Below are positions 26,782 to 36,009 of a stretch of DNA of 64,000 bases, one piece after another (position 1 is the first letter of the stretch; each line of letters begins with the position of its first letter). The position numbers and the translations under genes are program-made. Source of the stretch: Desulfobacteraceae bacterium 4572_130 (GTDB lineage: Bacteria; Desulfobacterota; Desulfobacteria; Desulfobacterales; Desulfobacteraceae); NCBI GenBank assembly GCA_002084425.1, contig NBLN01000007.1, positions 1 to 64,000 of the forward strand, in the 5' to 3' direction. The notes under the pieces were generated by a model, which saw only the letters and a program-made list of their open reading frames with translations, made no database searches and had not been told where the DNA came from.

Positions 26782-27894
26782 TCATGATTTACAAATATTT
26801 TTAATTTCTTCCTTAAAAAGTCTTCTATTAAGAATCGCACTTTTAGATTTTATTTGATTTGTAATATTTTCAAGGTTATCTTTTTTATACGGAATATCAA
26901 AGGATTCAAGATATTTTTTAACTAGTTTTTTTCCACATAATAAATTAAGAAAAATTTTTGCTTGTTTTGTAATTCCAAAGGAAAAATCATTATGGGTTCC
27001 TGCAACATGAGTTTTTACACCATTACCAAAAAATGGAGTATTATAATTAAAAAGCTCATCATTTGTTTGGTTTTTATAAATTTTATTTATATATTCATAA
27101 TATTCTTTGAATTTTTCAGTATTTTTGATTTTTAAATTTATTTTAAATCCATGATTTTCAAGTATATTTCCCATTGTAAATATATCTGCTATTCCATTTC
27201 TTTCACCAATTCCAAAAACTGATGCTTCAACAATATCTGCTCCTGCAAATATTCCCATAAAAGTATTTGCACATGCCATTCCCATATCATTATGACAATG
27301 AATACTTATCTTTGTTTTATTATTTTTTTTTACTGCAAATTTAATTTTATCATACATCAAATTTGGAGTTAAAAAACCTGAAGTATCTGGCAGAGAAAGA
27401 ATTTCAATATTAAGTTTATTAATAAAAAAATCAGTAATTTTTTCAAGCAAGTTAAAATCTGTTTTTCCAATATCAAGCATTGCAATTGATATTTTTGGTT
27501 TAACTACTTTTTCTCTTATATATTTTATAGATTCTTTAATATCTGAAAAAATTTTATTTTGTTTTTCTTTTTTTGCATTAAAAGGAATATGACCATGAAG
27601 ATGAAAATTTTTTATTCCTGTTTTAATTAGTACTTTAACATCATTTATATAAGCTCTTCCCATACCTTCGATTTTAATTTTATAATTTTTGGATCTAACA
27701 AAATCATTTAATTTTTTAACACTTTGTGCTTCATTTTTATGGGCACAGGGATATCCTGCCTGGCAGATATCTATTCCAAGGGCTTCTTGAAATTCAAGTA
27801 TTTTTTTTCTTTGTAAATAAGAAAATACCAATCCTCTATGCTGCATTCCTTCTCTAATAGTTTCATCAATAAAAATAATATTTTTATTTTCCAT
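26782..27894 (-). CDS. HMGL-like (DRE-TIM metallolyase) family protein
   Basis: 370-residue aldolase-like enzyme of the group containing homocitrate synthase, 2-isopropylmalate synthase and HMG-CoA lyase; these form or cleave C-C bonds with acetyl-CoA-type substrates. Motifs: an N-terminal FIDETIREGMQHRG in place of the usual DxTxRDG start, LSLPDTSGFLTP, and the metal-binding ISIHCHNDMGMACANTF with EASVFGIGERNG. The catalytic start departs from canonical DTTLRDGEQ, so the substrate is uncertain; an isopropylmalate/homocitrate-like synthase is the best guess. It is transcribed towards the repeat block and away from yitT. Confidence 0.8.
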   Translation of the reverse strand: MENKNIIFIDETIREGMQHRGLVFSYLQRKKILEFQEALGIDICQAGYPCAHKNEAQSVKKLNDFVRSKNYKIKIEGMGRAYINDVKVLIKTGIKNFHLHGHIPFNAKKEKQNKIFSDIKESIKYIREKVVKPKISIAMLDIGKTDFNLLEKITDFFINKLNIEILSLPDTSGFLTPNLMYDKIKFAVKKNNKTKISIHCHNDMGMACANTFMGIFAGADIVEASVFGIGERNGIADIFTMGNILENHGFKINLKIKNTEKFKEYYEYINKIYKNQTNDELFNYNTPFFGNGVKTHVAGTHNDFSFGITKQAKIFLNLLCGKKLVKKYLESFDIPYKKDNLENITNQIKSKSAILNRRLFKEEIKNICKS

Positions 27895-28020
27895 TTAAAT
27901 TGTTCCCTTTTTAAAAAACTGTCTTAATATAACTTTTAAAAGTTATTATAGTATTTTTAAAAAAGTTTTAACATCTTAATATTTTTCATATTTTTCATAT
28001 TTTTTTTAAGGAACAAATTA

Positions 28021-28947
28021 ATGAAAATAAACATAAAAGTTTTACAAGATTATATTGCCATTACAATGGGAAGTTTTATTTTTGCTATGGGAATTTCAAT
28101 TTTTTTAATTAATGCCAATATTATTCCAGGAGGCGTAACAGGACTTTCCATTGGAATAAATTATTTAACTGATGGAAAAATAAGTGTTGGAACTGCATAT
28201 TTAATAATGAATATCCCCTTGTCATTATGGGGATTAAAAGTTCTTGGAAAACAGTTTTTAATTCGTACATTTTATGGAGTTATAATAAATTCTTTTTTTA
28301 TTGATTTATTACAAGGAAAAATACCATATTTTGAGTTTATTAGGTTTCATAACATGGAAGCTATTCAAATCATGGTTAAAAATGATTTTTTTCTTTTTAT
28401 TATAGCAGGAGGGATCTTTATGGGACTTGGAATTGGCATTGTTTTAAAATTTCAAGGCTCAACAGGAGGTTTTGATATTATAGCTGCTATTGCTAAAAAA
28501 AAATTAAATTTAAAACCAGGACATGTTTTTAGAGCAATGGATTTTTTTGTAATAATAATTGGAGGATTTATACTGCATTTCAAAGAAATTTCTTCTGATC
28601 GACCAGCATTTACTCTTGCTCTTTATGCCTTTGTTCTGCTTTTTTGTTCCACCAGATTAATTGATACAATAATTGATGGATTTGACTATGCAAACTCTGC
28701 AATTATTATTTCAACAAAATATAATGAAATTGGAAAAAGTATAATGGACAAATTAAGCAGGGGAGCAACAGCTTTTTATGGAAAAGGATTATATATGAAT
28801 ATTGACCGCAAGATAATTTTTACTGTTATAGCAAGAAGAGAAATTACTCTTTTAACTGAAACTGTAAAAAAAATAGATCCAAAGGCATTTATGATTATAA
28901 ATAATGTTCATGAAGTGCTTGGGGAAGGCTTTAGATTAAGAAGATAA
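28021..28947 (+). CDS. YitT-family membrane protein
   Basis: 308-residue protein of the YitT family: an N-terminal membrane part with about five or six helices (YIAITMGSFIFAMGISIFLINANIIPGGVTGLSIG, FLFIIAGGIFMGLGIGIVLKFQGSTGGFDIIA) and a C-terminal DUF2179 domain of about 80 residues (SRGATAFYGKGLYMNIDRKIIFTVIARREI). Family function is unproven; transport or secretion of small ions or metabolites has been suggested. Start ATG 28021 follows AAGGAAC. Confidence 0.88.
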   Translation: MKINIKVLQDYIAITMGSFIFAMGISIFLINANIIPGGVTGLSIGINYLTDGKISVGTAYLIMNIPLSLWGLKVLGKQFLIRTFYGVIINSFFIDLLQGKIPYFEFIRFHNMEAIQIMVKNDFFLFIIAGGIFMGLGIGIVLKFQGSTGGFDIIAAIAKKKLNLKPGHVFRAMDFFVIIIGGFILHFKEISSDRPAFTLALYAFVLLFCSTRLIDTIIDGFDYANSAIIISTKYNEIGKSIMDKLSRGATAFYGKGLYMNIDRKIIFTVIARREITLLTETVKKIDPKAFMIINNVHEVLGEGFRLRR

Positions 28948-28963
28948 AGATAGCAAAGCAAAA

Positions 28964-28987
28964 ACTTTGCACAATTAAATTTTTATA
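28964..28987. repeat. MITE-end fragment before comF
   Basis: ACTTTGCACAATTAAATTTTTA matches the terminal sequence seen at 12887-12908 and the ends of the 89-bp element at 45225-45313. Only one end is evident. Confidence 0.4.
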
Positions 28988-29029
28988 AATTCATTATTTT
29001 TTTGTTAATTTTCTAAGGGACTATTAAAT

Positions 29030-29812
29030 TTGTTTTTAAATAAATTCATAAAAAAAATTATAAATATATTTTTTCCTCCAAAATGTTTAAAATGCAAGTG
29101 TTTTATTAAATCTTATGAAAACAAAACAAATGATTGTTATATTTCACTAGATAATTTTTTTTGCACACAATGTTTAAAAACTGGTTTTACTGTGCTTGAA
29201 TCTCCTTTTTGCATAAAATGTGCTAAAAAATTTAAAACTTATAAAGGAGATGAGCATCTTTGTGAAGAATGTATAAAAGATAACAATAAAATTGAAAAGA
29301 TAAGGGCTTTTGCAATGTATGAGGGTATTTTAAGAGATAGTATTCACCTTTTAAAATATAATGGAAAAGTGCAGCTTGCTCATCCCCTTGGAATTTTTTT
29401 ATTTAAGACCTTTGAAAAATATTTTTCTTTTAACCATATTGATATAATTGTGCCCATACCTTTACATAAAAAAAGACTTTTAAAAAGAGGTTTTAATCAA
29501 TCTTTTCTTTTAATAAAAGAGTTTACCAGGTTTTGGAAAAATACTAGAAATTGTCTGCCTTTATGGAAAATAGATTACAAAGTTCTTATAAGAATTAAAA
29601 ACACAAAATCCCAGACAAAGTTTAATAAAAAACAAAGAAAAAAAAATATAAAAAAAGCTTTTAAAGTTAGAAATTTTAATAAAATTAAAAATAAACATAT
29701 TTTACTGGTAGATGATATTTATACTACAGGAGCTACGGTAAAGGAGGCAGCATTAACTTTATCTGCTGCTGGTGCTTTGTCTGTTAATGTGCTTGTTTTA
29801 GCACGAGCATAA
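29030..29812 (+). CDS. ComF-family amidophosphoribosyltransferase-like protein
   Basis: 260 residues. The N-terminal half has a double zinc-ribbon (KCLKCKCF, FCTQCLKTG, FCIKCAKKF, LCEECIKD). The C-terminal half is a phosphoribosyltransferase fold with the PRPP-binding loop HILLVDDIYTTGATVKEAA and IIVPIPLHKKRLLKRGFNQS. ComF proteins are needed for DNA uptake in competent bacteria but are widely conserved elsewhere. The start is TTG at 29030, with AAGGGA upstream (MFLNKFIKK). It converges with gpsA. Confidence 0.9.
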   Translation: MFLNKFIKKIINIFFPPKCLKCKCFIKSYENKTNDCYISLDNFFCTQCLKTGFTVLESPFCIKCAKKFKTYKGDEHLCEECIKDNNKIEKIRAFAMYEGILRDSIHLLKYNGKVQLAHPLGIFLFKTFEKYFSFNHIDIIVPIPLHKKRLLKRGFNQSFLLIKEFTRFWKNTRNCLPLWKIDYKVLIRIKNTKSQTKFNKKQRKKNIKKAFKVRNFNKIKNKHILLVDDIYTTGATVKEAALTLSAAGALSVNVLVLARA

Positions 29813-29823
29813 TTTTTATATTT

Positions 29824-30849
29824 TTATATCAGCTCACTTGTTTCATTGCCAAGTTCTCTTGTCATAAGTCTTTTAATGCTGTCTTTAGGGCAGGTTTTTT
29901 CATATAAAGCTTTATAAACTTCATTAATTATTGGAAGCTCAATATCTAGTTTTTTTGCTAGATTATAAACAGATTTTGTGTTTATTACACCTTCTGCAAC
30001 AGTTTTTCTTGATTTTTGTATTTCATCTAAGGTCATTCCCTTGCCTAAAAGTTTTCCAACAGTATAGTTACGACTTAAATTTCCAGTACAGGTAAGAATT
30101 AAATCTCCTACACATGAAAGCCCTGAGAATGTATGAGGATTTGCTCCAAGCTTTATTCCAATTCTTCTTATTTCAGCAAGTCCCCTTGTGATTACAGCAG
30201 CTCTAGTATTAAATCCTAATTCCATTCCATCTACAAAACCAGCTGCAATGGCAATAATATTTTTTATAGCTCCACCTAATTCCAAACCAATGGGATCATT
30301 ATTTACATATACTCTAAAATAATCTGTAGCAAAAATATGTTGGATATAGATTGCAATATCAATATTTTTTGATGCTACACTGATAACTGTTGGAACCTTA
30401 TTTGCAACTTCATTGGCAAAACTTGGACCTGAAAGTACAACAATATTATCTTCATTAAGTTGTGGAATAGAATCTTTTATAACACCAAACATAGTTAAAT
30501 GTGTTTTTTCCTCTATGCCCTTTGATGCTGTTATAATAATAGAATTTTTATTGATATATTTAGAAATTTTCTGGGTTATATTTCGCATTATATGAGATGG
30601 AACAACAATAATAAGTATTTTATTTTTTGTTGCTACTTTTTTAAGGTCATTAAAGGGAGTAATTTTTTTAGAAAGTTTTATATTTGGAAGAAATAGTGTG
30701 TTTTCATGTTTGTCTAGAATATTATTTTTTACTTCTTTTTCATAAGCCCAGAGATCTATTAAATATCCTTTATCTGCTAGAAGATTTGCAATGGCAGTTC
30801 CCCAGCTTCCAGCACCAATAACTCCAATATTTTTTATGTTTTTATTCAT
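29824..30849 (-). CDS. gpsA: Glycerol-3-phosphate dehydrogenase [NAD(P)+]
   Basis: Makes sn-glycerol 3-phosphate from dihydroxyacetone phosphate for phospholipid synthesis; cytoplasmic. The 341-residue protein has the Rossmann motif GVIGAGSWGTAIANLLADKG, LSGPSFANEVANKVPT, the catalytic lysine in GLELGGAIKNIIAIAAG and TFSGLSCVGDLILTCTGNLSRNYTVG. Length is normal. Confidence 0.96.
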   Translation of the reverse strand: MNKNIKNIGVIGAGSWGTAIANLLADKGYLIDLWAYEKEVKNNILDKHENTLFLPNIKLSKKITPFNDLKKVATKNKILIIVVPSHIMRNITQKISKYINKNSIIITASKGIEEKTHLTMFGVIKDSIPQLNEDNIVVLSGPSFANEVANKVPTVISVASKNIDIAIYIQHIFATDYFRVYVNNDPIGLELGGAIKNIIAIAAGFVDGMELGFNTRAAVITRGLAEIRRIGIKLGANPHTFSGLSCVGDLILTCTGNLSRNYTVGKLLGKGMTLDEIQKSRKTVAEGVINTKSVYNLAKKLDIELPIINEVYKALYEKTCPKDSIKRLMTRELGNETSELI

Positions 30850-31272
30850 TATAGAACCTTTTTTTAATTAAAAATTAGAAAAAGATATTTTATGTTTTTA
30901 AAAGTGTTTTTATAAGAAATGCGTTTATGAAAAGGTATAAAGGTTGCATATTTATTAGTTAAGAACAAAACTAAATGACTCCATTTTCTTTTATTTAAAA
31001 GAATAGAATAATAACAATATAATTATTTGAAATGTTTAATAAAATACTAGATAAGGATAATATTAAAAAATTAAGAAAAGATAAAAAGAAAGGGATGTAT
31101 ATATAGTAAAGAAGAGTTATAATTTGTTTTTCAAATGATTTAAAAAAGGTGTTGAAATCAAAAAATGTTTTTTTTAAATAGCATTATATGCTTATGAACA
31201 ACTTACTTAAATACCAATAAAATATTTTCAACACCAATTTTTAAATTAATCTTTAATTATAATATTATTAAG
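30850..31272. other. Intergenic region with inverted MITE copy
   Basis: About 420 bases without a gene, upstream of gpsA and downstream of hup. 30869-30925 is close to the reverse complement of the interior of the 89-bp element at 45225-45313 (ATTAAAAATTAGAAAAAG, then TTTTATGTTTTTAAAAGTG). A 10-bp inverted repeat GGTGTTGAAA (31149-31158) / TTTCAACACC (31226-31235) encloses 67 bases close to the hup stop and could shape the hup transcript end. Confidence 0.5.
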
Positions 31273-31560
31273 TTAACCTTTTTCTACAGCTTCCTTTAAA
31301 TTTTTGCCGGGAATAAATTTAGGAACTGTTTTAGCATTAACATTAATTATCTCACCAGTTTTTGGATTTCTACATTTTCTAGACTGTCTTTCAACAGTTT
31401 TAAAAGTTCCAAAACCTACTAGAGTTAAAGATTTTTTGTTAACAAGAAGATCAGTAATTCTTGACAAAATAAAATTAACAGCAACTTTAGCATTTTGTTT
31501 ATTGTTTATTTGCTCTCTAACTTCTTGAATTAACTGACTCTTAGTCATTGATTTTGACAT
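31273..31560 (-). CDS. hup: HU-family DNA-binding protein
   Basis: 95-residue histone-like nucleoid protein. Pattern matches HU: MTKSQLIQEVREQIN, LSRITDLLVNKKSLTLVGFGTFKTVERQSRKCRNPKTGE with the DNA-intercalating RNPKTGE arm, then VPKFIPGKNLKEAV. It binds and bends DNA without strong sequence preference. A consensus promoter lies about 200 bases upstream (31762-31791). Confidence 0.96.
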   Translation of the reverse strand: MSKSMTKSQLIQEVREQINNKQNAKVAVNFILSRITDLLVNKKSLTLVGFGTFKTVERQSRKCRNPKTGEIINVNAKTVPKFIPGKNLKEAVEKG

Positions 31561-31869
31561 TAGTATAATCCTCTTTAATAATTCTATTAATATAAAAAAA
31601 TTTTATCCTTAAATTTTAAAATTGCACAAATTATTAATAATTTCAATTAGTTATTTTACTGATTATCTATTAAAAGTTATTTTTTAAACTTATTATACTT
31701 AGTGTTTTTGCTATATAACTTATTGAATTTATTGAATTTAAAGCAACCTCAAAAGTTGTAAATTATAATCATAAAAAGTTTTGTCTGTCAATAATATATT
31801 TATAGCTCAAGTTTATCATTAAAACTGTGAAATCTTTTATATTATAATCAAGTGAAAGCTAAGTTGTTT
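31561..31869. other. Leader region of hup
   Basis: About 310 bases between hup and elbB. It contains a strong minus-strand promoter (separate entry) and otherwise A+T-rich sequence with no gene. If that promoter drives hup, the 5-prime leader is close to 200 bases. Confidence 0.5.
31762..31791 (-). promoter_or_regulatory. Consensus sigma70 promoter, minus strand, for hup
   Basis: On the minus strand TTGACA (31791-31786), an 18-base spacer and TATAAT (31767-31762), both hexamers perfect. It points towards hup, whose start codon is at 31560. Confidence 0.65.
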
Positions 31870-32526
31870 TTATGCAAGCTCAAGAACTTTTTTTACAAGT
31901 TTTTCAATACCTTGCGCAACATCTTTTATTCCTGGGCCACACATATATGCCGGTGTAGTTATGATTTTATTTTTTTTATCTATATGGATTTCATTAACAT
32001 TACATTTAATATGTTTTCCACCCATGTTTTCAATTGCTGCTGCAGTTTCTTTGTCAGTTCCAATTGTTACTTCAGGGTTTATTTTAGATAATGCAGAGGT
32101 AATAAGTGCCGGGGCAATACAAATAGCACCAATAGGTTTTTTTGCTGTAAGCATTTCATTAAGGATTCTTTTAACTTCAGAATTTACTGTTGCATCACTT
32201 CCTTTTATAGCAAAGTTACATAAGTTTTTTGCAGCTCCAAATCCTCCAGGAAGAATAAGAGCATCTAGGTCAGAAGTCTTAATATCTTTTAAATTTTTAA
32301 TTTCACCTCTTGCAATTCTTGCAGATTCAACAAGAACATTTCTTTTTTCATTTGTTTTTTCAGTGGTTGCATGATTAATCACATGGAGTTGATCAATATC
32401 AGGAGCCATACAAATTATTTCAGCCCCTGCTTGATCAAGAAAAAGCAATGTAAGAACAGCTTCATGAATTTCTGAACCATCAAATACCCCGCATCCTGAA
32501 AGTAAAACACCTGTTTTTATTGTCAT
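31870..32526 (-). CDS. elbB: ElbB-like glyoxalase (DJ-1/PfpI superfamily)
   Basis: 218-residue DJ-1/PfpI-like protein of the ElbB family, a glyoxalase type once linked to isoprenoid synthesis. Features: GVLLSGCGVFDGSEIHEAVLTL at the N-terminus, ALILPGGFGAAKNLCNFA, the nucleophile elbow GAICIAPALITSAL with its Cys, and TPAYMCGPGIKDVAQGI near the end. Start ATG 32526 follows AAAAGGAG on the minus strand. Confidence 0.92.
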   Translation of the reverse strand: MTIKTGVLLSGCGVFDGSEIHEAVLTLLFLDQAGAEIICMAPDIDQLHVINHATTEKTNEKRNVLVESARIARGEIKNLKDIKTSDLDALILPGGFGAAKNLCNFAIKGSDATVNSEVKRILNEMLTAKKPIGAICIAPALITSALSKINPEVTIGTDKETAAAIENMGGKHIKCNVNEIHIDKKNKIITTPAYMCGPGIKDVAQGIEKLVKKVLELA

Positions 32527-32717
32527 AATTTCTCCTTTTTTTAAAGTGTGTTAAAGAATAACCACTATATTTATACATCGAAGAAAATCTTTGGCTTATT
32601 GTCAATGGCTTAAGACCTTTTTATAAAAGTCAAATAATTCAATCTGCACAATCCTTGATTTTGTTCAAATTGTATTATGGTTTAATAAATCCTGGATTTT
32701 TATTTTTTACGAGTTTA

Positions 32718-33764
32718 TTAAGGTTTATATGAGCATAAAGGCTCTTCACTAAGATAATTTCCTGTTTTTTCATAGGCTCTTGCTCTGCATCCACCACAGA
32801 TATTTTTATATTGACAAAATCCACATCTGCCCTCAAGATTTTTAAAATCCCTTAGTTTTTTGAAAACATTTGAATTTTCCCAAACATTTTTAAAACTTTG
32901 TTTGGTGATATCTCCACATTCTATATTTAAAAATCCGCATGTTTGAACTTTTCCTGTATGAGAAATAAAACAAAATCCTGTTCCTGCAAGACACCCTCTT
33001 GTTACAGCATCAAGTCCATGGGTTTTAAAAGTAACTTTTTTACCCTCTTTTTTTGCCCTTTGTCTCAAGATTCTGTAGTAATGGGGAGCACATGTTGCTT
33101 TAAGCTGTAATGAAGTTTTTTCTTTTTGGTCATAGAACCAGTTAAGAGTTTCTTCATATTCATTTGTATTGATCTCCTGATCTATTATATATTTGCCCCT
33201 TCCAGTAGGCACAAGAAGAAAAATATGAAGGGCAACAGCTCCAAGTTCCTGGGCAAGTTTTAAAATTTTTGGTATTTCTTTAAGATTAGTTTTTGTAATT
33301 GTTGTATTAATTTGAAATTCTATATTAGCATTTTTTGCAATATGAATTCCTCTAAGGGCACCATCAAATGCACCATTAACCCCTCGAAAATTATCATGGT
33401 TTTTTTTTGTTGAACCATCTAAACTAATACTGATTCTTTTTATGCCGGATTCTTTTATTTTTATGGCATTTTCTCTTGTTATTAAAGTTCCATTTGGTGC
33501 CATAACCATTCTTAACCCTGATTTTGTACCATAAGAGGCAATCTCAAAAATATCTTTCCTAAGCAAAGGCTCACCACCTGTAAGAATGACAATTGGTTCT
33601 CCAACTTCTTTTATTTGATCAAGAAGTTTAAATGCCGCCTTTGTATTAAGCTCATCTTTGTAAATATGATCTTGGGCAGCAGCCCTGCAATGAACACATG
33701 AAAGATTGCATGTTCTTGTTGTTTCCCAAGCTATTAATCTGGGGATATTTTTTTTAGAATGCAT
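32718..33764 (-). CDS. ahbD: Radical SAM heme synthase AhbD (Fe-coproporphyrin III decarboxylase)
   Basis: Last enzyme of the siroheme-dependent heme pathway; converts two propionates of Fe-coproporphyrin III to vinyl groups. The 348-residue protein has the radical-SAM motif TRTCNLSCVHCRAAAQD (CxxxCxxC), GGEPLLRKDIF and a C-terminal SPASM-like cluster region (CGFLNIECG, GRCGFCQYKNICGGCRARAYE). It sits 70 bases behind hemB and in the same direction as hemB and ahbC, which secures the pathway. The distinction from AhbC rests on length, N-terminus and CRAAAQ. Confidence 0.9.
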   Translation of the reverse strand: MHSKKNIPRLIAWETTRTCNLSCVHCRAAAQDHIYKDELNTKAAFKLLDQIKEVGEPIVILTGGEPLLRKDIFEIASYGTKSGLRMVMAPNGTLITRENAIKIKESGIKRISISLDGSTKKNHDNFRGVNGAFDGALRGIHIAKNANIEFQINTTITKTNLKEIPKILKLAQELGAVALHIFLLVPTGRGKYIIDQEINTNEYEETLNWFYDQKEKTSLQLKATCAPHYYRILRQRAKKEGKKVTFKTHGLDAVTRGCLAGTGFCFISHTGKVQTCGFLNIECGDITKQSFKNVWENSNVFKKLRDFKNLEGRCGFCQYKNICGGCRARAYEKTGNYLSEEPLCSYKP

Positions 33765-33834
33765 AATTAATCTTTTAAATATTAGTATGATTATAAAATG
33801 TTACTAATGCTAGACTCTGTAAATTTTTACAGAA

Positions 33835-34818
33835 TTATAATGATTGATTTTCTAGTTCTTTTGCAGCTTCAATGGCAGAGTAGGTAAGTATCATATCAGC
33901 TCCTGCTCTTTTTATTGACAGCAGGATTTCCATAATAATTTGTTTTGCATCAATCCAACCCATTAGTTCACCTGCTTTTATCATGGCGTATTCACCACTT
34001 ACATTATAGGCAGCAATGGGCAGATCAATTTCATTTTTTAAGCGGTAAATAACATCAAGATAGGAAAGAGCTGGTTTTACCATAATAATATCAGCACCTT
34101 CTGCAATATCCAAAGTTGCTTCTCTAACAGCTTCAAGCTGGTTTGAAGGATCCATTTGATATGTTTTTCTGTCTCCAAATTTTGGCGTTGAATTAGCAGC
34201 TTCCCTAAATGGTCCATAAAAAGCTGAACAATATTTTACTGAATAAGACATTATTGGAACATTTGAAAAACCATCTTTATCAAGAACTTCTCGAATTTCT
34301 CCTACACGCCCGTCCATCATATCTGAAGGAGCTATCATATCAGCCCCAGTTTTTGCATAGGAAAGAGCTATTTTGGAAATAAGTTCAATAGAAGTATCAT
34401 TATCAATTTTTCCATTATATACAATTCCACAATGTCCATTAACAGTATATTGACAAAGACAGACATCTGTTAGAACTGCTATTTCAGGAACACTGTCTTT
34501 TATGGCTTTTATTGCATTTTGTATGATTCCATTAGGATCATAAGCACTTGTAGCAAGGGAATCTTTTTTATCAGAAATTCCAAACAGCATTACTCCAGGA
34601 ATATTAAGGGAATAAGCTTGTTTAACTATTTTTACTAGATTATCACAGGAAAGATGATAATGGCCGGGCATGGATTCAATAGGTTTTTTTATATTTTTAC
34701 CTTTTACTACAAATAAAGGAAGAATTAAATCATCACAAGAAAGTTTTGTTTCTCTAATCATTCTTCTAAATACACTTGTTTCTCTCATTCTTCTTGCTCT
34801 AAAATCAGGAAATAACAT
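33835..34818 (-). CDS. hemB: Delta-aminolevulinic acid dehydratase (porphobilinogen synthase)
   Basis: Condenses two 5-aminolevulinate molecules to porphobilinogen, an early step shared by siroheme, heme and cobamide synthesis. The 327-residue protein has both Schiff-base lysines (MSYSVKYCSAFYGPFREA and IMVKPALSYLDV) and metal-binding cysteines in VCLCQYTVNGHCG, indicating a zinc-type enzyme. Start ATG 34818 lies 3 bases after the ahbC stop, so the two are translated together. Confidence 0.97.
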   Translation of the reverse strand: MLFPDFRARRMRETSVFRRMIRETKLSCDDLILPLFVVKGKNIKKPIESMPGHYHLSCDNLVKIVKQAYSLNIPGVMLFGISDKKDSLATSAYDPNGIIQNAIKAIKDSVPEIAVLTDVCLCQYTVNGHCGIVYNGKIDNDTSIELISKIALSYAKTGADMIAPSDMMDGRVGEIREVLDKDGFSNVPIMSYSVKYCSAFYGPFREAANSTPKFGDRKTYQMDPSNQLEAVREATLDIAEGADIIMVKPALSYLDVIYRLKNEIDLPIAAYNVSGEYAMIKAGELMGWIDAKQIIMEILLSIKRAGADMILTYSAIEAAKELENQSL

Positions 34819-34821
34819 AGT

Positions 34822-36009
34822 TTATAAATCCTTTTTTATTTCATTATCAGTAAGAAAACATGCAGGATCACTATCCCATGGATCTCCTGCAATTGATTCT
34901 GCCCTTGCCCTAAAATTTCCTCCGCATATATCAAGCCATTTGCAGCTGGCACATCTTCCTTTCACATAATTTTTTTTATTTTTAAGTTTCATTAAAAAAT
35001 CATTAGAGGAATTATTCCAAATCTCTGAAAATTTTTTATTTTTTATATTTCCAAGGGATTTGTCTCTCCAGAACTGATCAGGATAAACTTCACCATCCCA
35101 ACTTATACATCCAATACCCCGACCTGAATTATTTCCTTCATTCATTTTAAGAAGTTCCAGAATTTCCTTTGCTCTTTTAGGATTTTTTTTAAGCATTTTA
35201 AGATACAGATATGGTCCATCAGCATGATTATCAACAGTTAGAATTTCCTTTGGCTTGTTTCTGTCATGAAGATCCTTTGTTCTTTTTATTATAAAGTCTA
35301 AAATTTTTCTAGTTTCATCATGGGTTAAGTCTTGTTTGGCGATTTCAGAACCTCTACCTGAATATACAAGATGATAAAAGCATGCTCTTGGTATATTCAT
35401 GTGTTCCAGAAGATCAAATATACCTGGAATATCAGATATGTTTTTTTTGTTTATGGTAAATCTTAATCCAACTTTTATTCCTGCTTTTTGACAATTTTTA
35501 ATGCCTTTTAATGCTTTTTGAAATGATCCTTTAAATCCTCTGAATTTATCATGGGTATTTTCCAATCCATCTAAACTTATACCAACATAGGAAAGACCAA
35601 TTTGTTTTAAATTTTCTGCTTTTTCTCTTGTGATAAGAGTTCCATTAGTGGATATTACAGCTCGCATTCCCTTTTCAATAGCATATTTTGCATATTCAAC
35701 AAGTTGGGGGTGAATAAGTGGCTCACCTCCAGAAAATAAAAGAACAGGCACTCCAAATTCTGCTAGATTATCAATCATTTTAATGCTTTGGTCATAGGAA
35801 AGTTCATTGTCATAAGCTATATTTTCTGATCTTGCATAACAATGGACACATTTAAGATTACATCTTTGTGTCATATTCCATACAACCACAGGTTTTTTAT
35901 CTTTGGAAAATTGCAAAAGATGAGATGGAAGTTTATTTGAATTGCGAGAATATCTAAGTGCATCAGAGGGTTCAACAGTTGAGCAATAAAGTTTTGAAAT
36001 TCCAATCAT
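34822..36009 (-). CDS. ahbC: Radical SAM 12,18-didecarboxysiroheme deacetylase AhbC
   Basis: Removes two acetate side chains from didecarboxysiroheme to give Fe-coproporphyrin III in the alternative heme pathway. The 395-residue protein begins MIGISKLYCSTVEPSDALRY, the start remembered for AhbC proteins, then NMTQRCNLKCVHCYAR (CxxxCxxC), FSGGEPLIHPQLVEYAKYA and the C-terminal CASCKWLDICGGNFRARAE. It overlaps the ClpX-like gene upstream by 4 bases and is followed by hemB and ahbD, so all four are probably one operon. Confidence 0.93.
   Translation of the reverse strand: MIGISKLYCSTVEPSDALRYSRNSNKLPSHLLQFSKDKKPVVVWNMTQRCNLKCVHCYARSENIAYDNELSYDQSIKMIDNLAEFGVPVLLFSGGEPLIHPQLVEYAKYAIEKGMRAVISTNGTLITREKAENLKQIGLSYVGISLDGLENTHDKFRGFKGSFQKALKGIKNCQKAGIKVGLRFTINKKNISDIPGIFDLLEHMNIPRACFYHLVYSGRGSEIAKQDLTHDETRKILDFIIKRTKDLHDRNKPKEILTVDNHADGPYLYLKMLKKNPKRAKEILELLKMNEGNNSGRGIGCISWDGEVYPDQFWRDKSLGNIKNKKFSEIWNNSSNDFLMKLKNKKNYVKGRCASCKWLDICGGNFRARAESIAGDPWDSDPACFLTDNEIKKDL

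Noticed and set aside
26490-26857. ORFs over the repeat block on both strands
   Set aside because: They are translations of short interspersed repeats (GACAAGATCAGGGG units) and cannot be independent genes.
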